From assembly GCA_017414965.1 (NCBI GenBank), contig JAFQJL010000004.1:17031-81030 (forward strand): DNA of 64,000 bases, given 5' to 3'. The notes beneath the pieces are model-generated. The model did not search any database, was not told the DNA's origin, and worked only from the letters and a program-made list of their open reading frames with translations. The stretch comes from Clostridia bacterium (GTDB taxonomy: Bacteria; Bacillota; Clostridia; Oscillospirales; Acutalibacteraceae). The position numbers were made by a program, and so were the translations under genes. Below, piece after piece: positions 18,929-27,012 of this stretch. Positions within the stretch are counted from its first letter, which is position 1. Every line of letters starts with the position of its first letter.

Positions 18929-19327
18929 ATGGCTGCTAACCGCAAGGCGACGACTACCCGCCGTCGCAAGGAACGCAAAAATATCGAACGTGGCGCCGCG
19001 CATATCCAGTCCACGTTTAACAACACGATTGTCACCATTACCGACACGAACGGCAACGCCCTGTCCTGGGCTTCTGCCGGCGAGCTCGGCTTCCGTGGCT
19101 CTCGTAAGTCCACCCCGTTCGCCGCTCAGAGCGCTGCCGAAACCGCTGCTAAAGCGGCGATGGAGCATGGCCTGAAGACGGTTGAAGTGTACGTCAAGGG
19201 TCCGGGCGCCGGCCGTGAAGCCGCTATCCGCGCGCTGCAGGCTGCCGGTCTGGAAGTCAGCATGATCAAAGATGTGACTCCGGTGCCGCACAATGGCTGC
19301 CGTCCCCCGAAACGTCGTCGTGTATAA
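18929..19327 (+). CDS. rpsK: 30S ribosomal protein S11
   Basis: S11 lines the mRNA path near the Shine-Dalgarno duplex. The 132-aa product has [21 protein letters not shown] and the C-terminal [18 protein letters not shown], both invariant family segments. Confidence 0.97.
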   Translation: MAANRKATTTRRRKERKNIERGAAHIQSTFNNTIVTITDTNGNALSWASAGELGFRGSRKSTPFAAQSAAETAAKAAMEHGLKTVEVYVKGPGAGREAAIRALQAAGLEVSMIKDVTPVPHNGCRPPKRRRV

Positions 19328-19343
19328 TCAGGAGGGATAAGAA

Positions 19344-19970
19344 ATGGCGAAATATACCGGTCCGGTGTGCCGTCTGTGCCGCCGCGAAGGACAGAAGCTC
19401 TTTTTGAAGGGTGAACGCTGTTACAGCAAGAGCTGCGCTCTTGAGCGCCGCGCTTATGCTCCCGGCCAGCACGGCCAGGGACGCAAGAAGGTTTCCGAAT
19501 ATGGCCGTCAGCTCCGCGCGAAGCAGTATGCGAAGCGCTACTACGGCGTTTTGGAAGGCCAGTTCCGTCGCTACTTTGCCAAGGCCGAGAAAATGCAGGG
19601 CCAGACGGGTGAAAACCTGATCTCCCTGCTTGAGTGCCGTCTGGACAACGTGGCGTACCGTCTGGGCTACGGTTCTTCCCGTACGCAGGCTCGTCAGCTG
19701 GTGACGCACGGTCACATCTTGGTTGACGGCAAGAAGGTCAACATCCCGTCTTACATCGTGAAGGTGGGTCAGACCGTTTGTGTGAAGGAAGCTTCCCGTT
19801 CTCTCGATCTGTTCAAGAACATCACCGAGGCGACCAAGTCCCGTCCGATCCCGCAGTGGCTCGAGGCGAAGAAGGACACGATGGAAGCCAAGGTCGTAGC
19901 GATGCCGACCCGTGAGGATGCCGGCCTGCCGATCGAAGAGACGCTCATCGTCGAGTTGTACTCGAAGTAA
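19344..19970 (+). CDS. rpsD: 30S ribosomal protein S4 (zinc type)
   Basis: S4 nucleates 30S assembly and influences fidelity. The 208-aa product has the N-terminal zinc cluster CRLCR...C...C and the S4 domain with [24 protein letters not shown]. In B. subtilis rpsD stands alone; here it is inside the alpha operon. Confidence 0.97.
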   Translation: MAKYTGPVCRLCRREGQKLFLKGERCYSKSCALERRAYAPGQHGQGRKKVSEYGRQLRAKQYAKRYYGVLEGQFRRYFAKAEKMQGQTGENLISLLECRLDNVAYRLGYGSSRTQARQLVTHGHILVDGKKVNIPSYIVKVGQTVCVKEASRSLDLFKNITEATKSRPIPQWLEAKKDTMEAKVVAMPTREDAGLPIEETLIVELYSK

Positions 19971-20074
19971 GATCCGGCACAAAGGAATTTGTGCGCTGTA
20001 TGATGGCAAATTTGTACGGAAATCACGGGCGGCGTAAGCCGTCGGTGCTTCCGCATTGACAAGGAGGCTTTTAC
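19971..20074 (+). other. Structured 104-bp gap between rpsD and rpoA
   Basis: Two hairpins are visible: GCACAAA/TTTGTGC at 19976-19993, and a longer interrupted one at about 20019-20057 (outer CGGAA/TTCCG, inner GCGGC/GCCGT around GTAA). Neither has a T-run, so they are not terminators. They could stabilise the mRNA or serve as a protein-binding site. Confidence 0.45.
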
Positions 20075-21028
20075 ATGATTGAAATCGAGAAGCCCAGAAT
20101 TGAAGCTGTGAAGCTGGCTGATGACGGCACCTACGGCAAATTTGTCGTGGAGCCGTTGGAGCGTGGCTACGGTCTGACGCTTGGCAACAGCCTGCGTCGT
20201 GTGCTGTTGTCCTCGCTGCCGGGCGTGGCCGTCACTTCGGTGAAGATTGACGGCATCCTGCACGAGTTTTCCACCATCCCGGGTGTGAAGGAAGATGTTG
20301 CTGACATCGTCCTGAACATCAAGAGCCTGGTCATGAATATCCATGGCGAAGGCCCGAAGACGGTGTATATCGATGCAGAAGGCGCTCAGGAGATCACGGC
20401 CGCTTCGATCAAATGCGACAGCGAAGTAGAAATTCTCCGTCCGGAAACGCATATTGCGACGCTGGGCGAGGGTGCGAAGCTGTATATGGAGATCACGTTG
20501 GATAAGGGCCGCGGCTACGTGTCCGCCGAGCGCAACAAGCAGTTGCTTGCTCCGGTCATTGGCGTGCTGCCGATCGACTCCATCTACTCGCCGGTGCTGA
20601 AGGTCAACTACACGGTGGATAACACCCGTGTGGGCCAGATCACCGACTACGACAAGCTGACGCTGGAAGTCTGGACGAATGGTACGATCGCCGCGCAGGA
20701 AGCGGTGTCGCTGTCGGCCAAAGTGCTGATGGACCACCTGAATCTGTTCGTCGATCTGTCGGGCGAGACGTATGCCGGCGATTCGATTATGGTTGAAAAG
20801 GACGACAAGGGCCGCGAAAAGGCGCTGGAAATGACGATCGAGGAACTCGATCTGTCGGTTCGTTCGTTCAACTGCTTGAAGCGCGCCGGTATCAACACGG
20901 TGGAAGATCTGACGATGAAGACCGAAGAGGACATGATGAAGGTCCGCAACCTCGGTCGCAAGTCGCTCGAAGAAGTTATCCACAAGCTGGAATCGCTTGG
21001 CTTTACCCTGCATAAAGAGGAAGAATAA
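20075..21028 (+). CDS. rpoA: RNA polymerase alpha subunit
   Basis: RpoA dimerises to nucleate RNA polymerase and binds UP elements and activators. The 317-aa protein has the N-terminal domain signature [20 protein letters not shown] and the C-terminal helix-hairpin-helix domain ([19 protein letters not shown] and [11 protein letters not shown]). The length is typical. Confidence 0.97.
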   Translation: MIEIEKPRIEAVKLADDGTYGKFVVEPLERGYGLTLGNSLRRVLLSSLPGVAVTSVKIDGILHEFSTIPGVKEDVADIVLNIKSLVMNIHGEGPKTVYIDAEGAQEITAASIKCDSEVEILRPETHIATLGEGAKLYMEITLDKGRGYVSAERNKQLLAPVIGVLPIDSIYSPVLKVNYTVDNTRVGQITDYDKLTLEVWTNGTIAAQEAVSLSAKVLMDHLNLFVDLSGETYAGDSIMVEKDDKGREKALEMTIEELDLSVRSFNCLKRAGINTVEDLTMKTEEDMMKVRNLGRKSLEEVIHKLESLGFTLHKEEE

Positions 21029-21064
21029 TCTCTGTTTTACCGAACTTTAAAGGAGTGAATTCGA

Positions 21065-21406
21065 ATGCCCGGAACAAGAAAACTCGGCAGAAAGACCGAC
21101 GCGCGTCAGGCGATGCTTCGTGCGATGGTGACCTTCCTGATCGAGAAGGGCCGTATTGAAACGACCGTTACGCGCGCGAAGGAAGTTCGTGCGATGACCG
21201 AAAAAATGATCACGATCGCGAAAGAGCCGACCTTGGTCAACAAGCGTCTTGTGTTCGCTTATGTGACCAAGGAAGCTGTTTCCAAGAAGCTGTTCGACGA
21301 AGTTGCGCCGAAGTACGCCGACCGTAAGGGCGGTTACACCCGCATCATCCGCACCGGCGCTCGCCGTGGCGATGCCGCTGAGATGGCGATCATCGAACTG
21401 ATCTGA
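21065..21406 (+). CDS. rplQ: 50S ribosomal protein L17
   Basis: L17 is the last gene of the ribosomal block. The 113-aa product begins [21 protein letters not shown] and ends with the [20 protein letters not shown] signature. A strong terminator follows. The ecf/truA genes that often come next in Firmicutes are not here. Confidence 0.97.
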   Translation: MPGTRKLGRKTDARQAMLRAMVTFLIEKGRIETTVTRAKEVRAMTEKMITIAKEPTLVNKRLVFAYVTKEAVSKKLFDEVAPKYADRKGGYTRIIRTGARRGDAAEMAIIELI

Positions 21407-21425
21407 TCACCGATCGATCCACAAA

Positions 21426-21462
21426 AGTCCTCGTAGCACACGCTACGAGGACTTTTTTTTTT
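21426..21462 (+). terminator. Terminator of the ribosomal protein operon
   Basis: A 12-bp perfect stem, AGTCCTCGTAGC/GCTACGAGGACT, has a 4-nt loop and is followed by nine T residues. Confidence 0.95.
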
Positions 21463-21490
21463 ACCTTTTGGCCGCCGGCAAAACTTATGC

Positions 21491-21519
21491 TTGCTATTCT
21501 TTTGCGGGTTTGTTATACT
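21491..21519 (+). promoter_or_regulatory. Sigma-A-like promoter of the glycosidase-like gene
   Basis: TTGCTA, 17 bases, TATACT, ending 30 bases upstream of the start codon. Confidence 0.7.
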
Positions 21520-21549
21520 GGGAATAGCAATAGAAAGGCGGGTTTCATT

Positions 21550-23562
21550 ATGAACGATCGCACGTTTCAATATATGCTTCGATACACCATCGCCCCCGGC
21601 GTGTGCGAGGACGAGCGTATCGAGGAGATGGTGGCATACTGCGTTAAAAACGGCATCGACGACGTGATGCTGGTGACCTGTGGTGAGCACCTGAACACCG
21701 GCCATATCACGCCTGAGGAATGGGAGACGATCTGGCTGCCGTTGTTTGAAAAAGTAAAGGCAAAACTCCAGCCGCACGGTATCACGGCGTCCATCAACCC
21801 GTGGACGACCACCCTGCACTGCGACCGCGGTCGTTTCCGCAAAGAAGGGCAGAATTTCCGTCATATGGTCGATCCGACCGGACGGGAGGCCACGGCGGTG
21901 GCGTGTCCGGCAGACGAAGATTTCTTAGATTACGTGGCGGATATGTACCGCCGCTATGCCGAGGCAAACCCGCATACACTGTGGTTGGAGGACGATATGC
22001 GTCTGCACAACCACGCGCCGCTTACTTGGGGCGGTTGCTTCTGTGACTACCATATGCGCCTGTTTTCCGAGGCGCTGGGACGCACCGTCACGCGCGAGGA
22101 ATTTATCGAGGCGGCGGTGGCAGAGGGCGAGCCCTCTCCGTGCCGTCAAGTGTGGTTGGACAGCGCCCGTGAGGCTATCTGCCGCATTGCCGAGCGCATC
22201 GGCGAGGCGGTGTTTGCGGTCAACCCCGATATCCAGTTGGGACTGATGTGTTCCGCGCCGGCGGTCCACGCCGCCGAGGGCCGTGACTGGGCGCGGATGA
22301 TGAAGGCGCTCACCGGCAACAAATGTCCGCTGGTGCGTCCGCATCTGCCGTCGTACAGTGAGGAAAGCACCAATTTCTATAGCGAGCTGTTCACCACCAT
22401 CTCTCGCCAGACGGCGGCGCTGGTACCGGCGAACGTCGAAATTCGGCCGGAATTGGAAAACTGTCCGTGGACGCGGTTTTACAAATCCCGTCGATTCACG
22501 GACTTCCAGATCAAATCGGCGGCGTTGCTGCCGAGTACCGGCATCACCATGAACATCTACGATATGATGGGCAACGGTATGCCGTATCCCGAGCAATTCG
22601 GCGGTATGCTGCGAGAGGCGCGTCCGTTCCTGGATGCCGTCTGCCGTCTGGATCTGAAGCCGGATGAAAGCCGCGGCGTGACCGTGCCGATCTTTGAGAA
22701 ATCGGCGTACACGCTGCACACACACGCGCCGCAGGGAATGCCGGCGCTGTACCCGCGCGATTCGCTGTTCTCGCCACTGTTGTCGGCGTTCTCGATCTCC
22801 AATCATATGCTGGCGGACAAGCTGCCGAGCAGTGGCGTGGTGGCGTTTTCGGGACAATCCATTCGAGGCTACAACGACGCCGAGCTGGATTGTCTGTTTG
22901 CGGAAAACCGCGTGATCGTAGATGGCGAAGCGGTGCTGGCGCTGGCCGATCGCGGTCGTCTGGATCTGATCGGCGCGGTGTCCGCGACGGTAGCGGAACT
23001 GCCGGAGGGCGATCGCGCGATGGAGGAGTGCTTGGTGCCGATCCTCGGCCGCGACCGTATGCGGATGGGCATTATGGACGACGCCGGCGATCTGCTTCGC
23101 ATTGAGTACGCACGGGAGACCGCCCACAAAACGCTGGCGGTGGCGGTCAAGCCGGACGGCACGCCGGTGTTGGATACGATCACGCAGGTGGGCGAGAAGG
23201 TGCTGATCTTGCCGTGGGCGCATTATCCGCACGACTTTGCGCAGCGCCGCTCGGACGTGCTGCTGGAGATCCTGCAGGGCTTTATCGGCGGCGATGTGGT
23301 GTACACCAAGGAGCCGCATCTCCATCTGTATGAATACACCACCGGCGACGGCGATCATGTGCTGGCGCTGGTCAACCTGTCCGGCGACGATTACGAGGAC
23401 GTAACCTTCTACACAGCAGATGCGGCGGCGATCGCCAACGCGACGCTGATCACGCCGGAAGCGCCGAACGGCGTGCCGGCGCCGATCGAGACGATCGCGC
23501 CCGATCGATTCGTGCTGCATCGCCGCATCGATCGTTTGGCGGTCGAGCTGCTGAAATGGTAA
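21550..23562 (+). CDS. Glycosidase-like protein (TIM barrel plus GH42-like domains), function unknown
   Basis: The 670-residue protein has no signal peptide, so it is probably cytosolic. It looks like a three-part protein: a TIM-barrel N-terminal half, a middle domain resembling the amidotransferase-like trimerisation domain of GH42 beta-galactosidases (VVAFSGQSIRGYNDAELD region, about 445-480), and a C-terminal beta-sandwich. Acidic clusters at LWLEDDM (144-150) and EIRPELE (297-303) are candidate catalytic residues. These assignments are inferences from pattern; I do not recognise a characterised family. It is monocistronic with its own promoter and terminator, and no transporter or regulator is adjacent. 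ATG 21550 is chosen as the start of conserved-looking sequence. Confidence 0.6.
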   Translation: MNDRTFQYMLRYTIAPGVCEDERIEEMVAYCVKNGIDDVMLVTCGEHLNTGHITPEEWETIWLPLFEKVKAKLQPHGITASINPWTTTLHCDRGRFRKEGQNFRHMVDPTGREATAVACPADEDFLDYVADMYRRYAEANPHTLWLEDDMRLHNHAPLTWGGCFCDYHMRLFSEALGRTVTREEFIEAAVAEGEPSPCRQVWLDSAREAICRIAERIGEAVFAVNPDIQLGLMCSAPAVHAAEGRDWARMMKALTGNKCPLVRPHLPSYSEESTNFYSELFTTISRQTAALVPANVEIRPELENCPWTRFYKSRRFTDFQIKSAALLPSTGITMNIYDMMGNGMPYPEQFGGMLREARPFLDAVCRLDLKPDESRGVTVPIFEKSAYTLHTHAPQGMPALYPRDSLFSPLLSAFSISNHMLADKLPSSGVVAFSGQSIRGYNDAELDCLFAENRVIVDGEAVLALADRGRLDLIGAVSATVAELPEGDRAMEECLVPILGRDRMRMGIMDDAGDLLRIEYARETAHKTLAVAVKPDGTPVLDTITQVGEKVLILPWAHYPHDFAQRRSDVLLEILQGFIGGDVVYTKEPHLHLYEYTTGDGDHVLALVNLSGDDYEDVTFYTADAAAIANATLITPEAPNGVPAPIETIAPDRFVLHRRIDRLAVELLKW

Positions 23563-23573
23563 AAATATAAAAT

Positions 23574-23603
23574 TTGACAAAACACAAGATATTGTGTTTT
23601 GTT
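23574..23603 (+). promoter_or_regulatory. Upstream near-copy of the nrdD promoter/NrdR box
   Basis: TTGACA (23574-23579) is followed by a perfect 16-base palindrome ACACAAGATATTGTGT (23582-23597) and a poor -10 (TTTGTT). It is highly similar to the nrdD promoter 190 bp downstream and ends just before a terminator. Confidence 0.55.
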
Positions 23604-23625
23604 GAGAAACGGTTTCACAACCGAA

Positions 23626-23671
23626 AACTCCCCCATAATTCCGCGTAAACCGCGTGATTATGGGGGTTTTT
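23626..23671 (+). terminator. Intrinsic terminator between the glycosidase-like gene and nrdD
   Basis: ACTCCCCCATAAT pairs with ATTATGGGGGTTTTT around a 17-nt loop. It serves the upstream gene, or any short transcript from the promoter-like site at 23574. Confidence 0.85.
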
Positions 23672-23738
23672 GTCGCGTAAAGGCTTTTCCTTTCGGCATA
23701 AGTAACAAGAAATCGCCCTTGTTTTTGTACACCAATAT

Positions 23739-23792
23739 CTACCAAGTATTGTGTAAAAACCATTGACAGAAACACAAGATATGGTGTATACT
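23739..23792 (+). promoter_or_regulatory. nrdD promoter with two NrdR-box-like sites
   Basis: The promoter is TTGACA (23763-23768), 18 bases, TATACT (23787-23792). One palindrome, ACACAAGATATGGTGT (23772-23787), fills the spacer, and a weaker one (23739-23754, ending AAGTATTGTGT) lies one site upstream. The centres are 33 bases apart, about three helical turns. Both resemble the published NrdR box (acaCwAtATaTwGtgt), and tandem boxes with that phasing are typical of NrdR repression of ribonucleotide reductase genes. Confidence 0.8.
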
Positions 23793-23841
23793 GTATCTTG
23801 CTCGACATATAATAAGGAATACCTGTAAGGAGGATATAGAG

Positions 23842-26022
23842 ATGAAGATTATCAAGCGCAGCGGCGCGGAGATGGTGTTTGACATTACCAAGATCATCGC
23901 GGCGATTACCAAGGCCAACAACTCGGTTGGCGAAAGCGAGCGCCTGACGGCGTCGCAGATCCACGAGGCGGCAGCCAACGTGGAAAAAACCTGCTTGGAG
24001 ATGAACCGCGCTCCGAGCGTCGAAGAAATTCAGGACTTGGTGGAAAACCAGATCATGCATTTCGGCGCTTTTTCGGTTGCGCGTAAATATATTACCTATC
24101 GCTACGTTCGTGCGATGGTGCGTCAGTCGAACACGACCGACGAGCAGATCCTCTCGCTCATTGAGTGCAACAACGAAGAGGTGAAGCAGGAGAACTCCAA
24201 CAAAAACCCGACGGTCAACAGCGTCCAGCGTGACTATATGGCCGGCGAGGTCAGCAAGGATATCACCAAGCGCGTGCTGCTGCCGCAGGATATTGTGGAC
24301 GCGCACGAGCAGGGCATCATCCACTTCCACGATGCGGACTATTTCGCGCAGCATATGCACAACTGCGATCTGGTCAATCTGGAGGATATGCTGCAAAACG
24401 GCACCGTCATCAGCGGTACGATGATCGAGAAGCCGCATTCCTTCTCCACGGCGTGCAACATCGCCACCCAGATCATTGCGCAGGTGGCGTCCAGCCAGTA
24501 CGGCGGTCAGTCCATCTCGCTGACGCATTTGGCGCCGTTCGTGCAGATCAGCCGTGAGCGCATCCGCAAGGAAGTGCTGGCGGAAGCGGAGAGCTTCGGC
24601 GGCTTTGCCTCGCCGGAGGCGATCGACCGTACGGTCGAAAGCCGCCTGCGCGACGAGATCCGCCGCGGCGTGCAGATCATCCAGTATCAGGTTGTCACTC
24701 TGATGACCACCAATGGTCAGGCGCCGTTTATCACCGTGTTTATGTACCTTGGCGAAGCGCGCAGCGAACAGGAGAAGAAGGATCTGGCACTCATCATCGA
24801 GGAAGTGCTGTTACAGCGCATCAAGGGTGTCAAGAACGAAGCGGGCGTGTGGATCACGCCGGCGTTCCCGAAGCTCATCTACGTGCTGGAGGAGCAGAAC
24901 ATCCACGAGGATAGCCCGTACTGGTATCTGACGCGTCTGTCGGCCAAGTGCACCGCCAAGCGGATGGTGCCGGATTATATTTCCGAGAAAAAGATGCTCG
25001 AGTATAAGGTCGACAAGAACGGCGAAGGCCACTGCTACACCTGCATGGGTTGCCGCAGCTTCCTCACGCCGTACGTGGATCCGGAAACCAACGAGCCGAA
25101 GTACTACGGCCGCTTTAACCAGGGCGTTGTCACCATCAACCTGCCGGATATCGCGTTGTCGGCCGGCGGCGATATTGAGAAGTTCTGGAAGATTTTTGAC
25201 GAGCGTCTGGAGTTGTGCCACCGCGCGCTGATGTGCCGTCACAATCGCTTAAAGGGTACGCTGTCGGATGCGGCGCCGATTCTGTGGCAGTATGGCGCTC
25301 TGGCGCGTCTGGAGAAGGGCGAGACCATCGATAAGCTGCTGTTTGGCGGCTATTCCACCATCTCGCTCGGCTACGCCGGCCTGTACGAGTGCGTCAAGGC
25401 GATGACCGGCAAATCCCACACCGATCCGTCGGCTACGCCGTTTGCGCTGCAGGTGATGCAGCATCTCAACGATGCCTGCGCCAAGTGGAAGGCAGAGCAC
25501 AACATCGACTTCAGCTTGTACGGCACGCCGCTGGAATCCACCACCTATAAGTTTGCCAAGTGCCTGCAAAAGCGGTTTGGTATGGTGGAGGGCGTCACCG
25601 ACAAGAGCTATATCACCAACTCCTACCACATCCACGTCACCGAGGATATCGATGCGTTCTCCAAGCTGAAATTTGAGGCGCAGTTCCAGCGTCTGTCGCC
25701 GGGCGGCGCGATCTCCTACGTGGAGGTCCCGAATATGCAGGATAACCTCGATGCGGTGCTGGAAGTGATGAAGTATATCTACGACCACATTATGTACGCC
25801 GAGCTCAACACCAAGAGCGATTATTGCCAGTGCTGCGGCTTTAACGGCGAGATTCAGGTCGTCACCGACGAGGACGGCAAGCTGATCTGGGAATGCCCGA
25901 ACTGCGGCAACCGCGATCAGGCCAAGATGAACGTCGCCCGTCGCACCTGCGGCTATATCGGCACGCAGTATTGGAATCAGGGACGCACCGCGGAGATCAA
26001 AGACCGCGTTCTGCACCTGTAA
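23842..26022 (+). CDS. nrdD: Anaerobic ribonucleoside-triphosphate reductase (class III)
   Basis: NrdD makes deoxyribonucleotides without oxygen using a glycyl radical. The 726-aa protein has an N-terminal ATP-cone (about residues 3-95) for allosteric control, the ten-stranded catalytic barrel, a C-terminal zinc site (cysteines near 662-665 and 685-688) and the glycyl-radical site RRTCGYIG with Gly704. A GGAGG ribosome site precedes the ATG. It is followed by its activase nrdG and by dut; the three genes form a deoxynucleotide operon. Confidence 0.97.
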   Translation: MKIIKRSGAEMVFDITKIIAAITKANNSVGESERLTASQIHEAAANVEKTCLEMNRAPSVEEIQDLVENQIMHFGAFSVARKYITYRYVRAMVRQSNTTDEQILSLIECNNEEVKQENSNKNPTVNSVQRDYMAGEVSKDITKRVLLPQDIVDAHEQGIIHFHDADYFAQHMHNCDLVNLEDMLQNGTVISGTMIEKPHSFSTACNIATQIIAQVASSQYGGQSISLTHLAPFVQISRERIRKEVLAEAESFGGFASPEAIDRTVESRLRDEIRRGVQIIQYQVVTLMTTNGQAPFITVFMYLGEARSEQEKKDLALIIEEVLLQRIKGVKNEAGVWITPAFPKLIYVLEEQNIHEDSPYWYLTRLSAKCTAKRMVPDYISEKKMLEYKVDKNGEGHCYTCMGCRSFLTPYVDPETNEPKYYGRFNQGVVTINLPDIALSAGGDIEKFWKIFDERLELCHRALMCRHNRLKGTLSDAAPILWQYGALARLEKGETIDKLLFGGYSTISLGYAGLYECVKAMTGKSHTDPSATPFALQVMQHLNDACAKWKAEHNIDFSLYGTPLESTTYKFAKCLQKRFGMVEGVTDKSYITNSYHIHVTEDIDAFSKLKFEAQFQRLSPGGAISYVEVPNMQDNLDAVLEVMKYIYDHIMYAELNTKSDYCQCCGFNGEIQVVTDEDGKLIWECPNCGNRDQAKMNVARRTCGYIGTQYWNQGRTAEIKDRVLHL

Positions 26023-26049
26023 ACCAAATTAAGGGGTAGATTTCGGAAA

Positions 26050-26574
26050 ATGAACGTTGCAACCATCAAGCCGGTAGATATCGCCAATGGCGAAGGCGTG
26101 CGCGTCTCGCTGTTTGTGTCCGGCTGTACCCACCACTGTCCCGGCTGCTTTAACGCCGAAGCGTGGGATTTTTCCTACGGCGAGCCGTATACGGCCGAGA
26201 CAGAGGATCGGTTGATCGAGATGCTGCGGCCATCGTACATTCGCGGGTTGTCGTTGTTGGGCGGCGAGCCGTTTGAGCCGCAAAACCAGCGGGTGCTGGT
26301 GGGGCTTCTCCGTCGGCTGAAAGCAGAACTGCCGGAAAAGGACGTGTGGTGCTATTCCGGCTATACGCTGGACGGGGAATTGTTGACCGAATCGCGTGCG
26401 CGGTGCGAGGTTACCGACGAAATGCTGTCGATGATCGACGTACTGGTCGACGGTCGTTTTGAGCAGGACAAGCGAAACCTGATGCTTCGCTTCCGCGGCT
26501 CGGAAAACCAACGGCTGATCGATCTGCCGGCTTCGCTGGCGCGCGGTGAGATCGTGGAATGGAAAGGACTGTAA
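26050..26574 (+). CDS. nrdG: Anaerobic ribonucleotide reductase-activating protein
   Basis: NrdG is a radical-SAM enzyme that installs the glycyl radical on NrdD. The 174-aa protein has the CX3CX2C cluster motif at Cys26, Cys30 and Cys33 (CTHHCPGC) and the GGEPF SAM-binding motif. It lies 27 bases after nrdD and 3 bases before dut. Confidence 0.96.
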   Translation: MNVATIKPVDIANGEGVRVSLFVSGCTHHCPGCFNAEAWDFSYGEPYTAETEDRLIEMLRPSYIRGLSLLGGEPFEPQNQRVLVGLLRRLKAELPEKDVWCYSGYTLDGELLTESRARCEVTDEMLSMIDVLVDGRFEQDKRNLMLRFRGSENQRLIDLPASLARGEIVEWKGL

Positions 26575-26577
26575 AAC

Positions 26578-27012
26578 ATGCAGATTCAAATCAAAAAACT
26601 CCGCGAGGGCGCGCAGTTGCCGACTCGCGGCTCCGAGAAAGCGGCGGGCTACGACCTGTATGCGTGTCTGGATGAGGCGGTCACGATTTTGCCGCACACC
26701 ACCGCTAAGATCGGCACCGGTCTGGCGCTGGCGGTGCCGGACGGCTACTTCGGCGCGGTGTTCGCGCGAAGCGGTCTGGCGGCTAAGCAGGGCTTGCGTC
26801 CGGCCAACTGCGTCGGCGTGTGCGATGCCGACTATCGCGGCGAATACATCGTCGCCCTGCACAACGACGGCGAGGTCGAGCGTGTCGTCGCCCCCGGCGA
26901 CCGCATCGCTCAGTTGGTCGTGATGCCGTTTCTGTCGGTGGAATTCGACGAGGTCGCCGAGCTCAATGAGACCGAGCGTGGCGCCGGCGGTTTCGGATCG
27001 ACCGGTAAATAA
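26578..27012 (+). CDS. dut: dUTP diphosphatase
   Basis: dUTPase hydrolyses dUTP to dUMP, keeping uracil out of DNA and feeding dTMP synthesis. The 144-aa trimeric-type protein has all five motifs: AAGYDLYA, ARSGLA, the ADYRGEY region, APGDRIAQLV, and the C-terminal RGAGGFGSTG. It starts three bases after nrdG. Its last 50 bases overlap, on the opposite strand, the C-terminal extension of the U32 peptidase. Confidence 0.96.
   Translation: MQIQIKKLREGAQLPTRGSEKAAGYDLYACLDEAVTILPHTTAKIGTGLALAVPDGYFGAVFARSGLAAKQGLRPANCVGVCDADYRGEYIVALHNDGEVERVVAPGDRIAQLVVMPFLSVEFDEVAELNETERGAGGFGSTGK

Noticed and set aside
21925..24528. Very long open frame on the minus strand (867 codons) opposite the glycosidase-like gene and nrdD
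   Set aside because: It lies antisense to two well-supported genes, is rich in Arg/His/Gln typical of reverse-frame translation of GC-biased codons, and has no ribosome site or homology.
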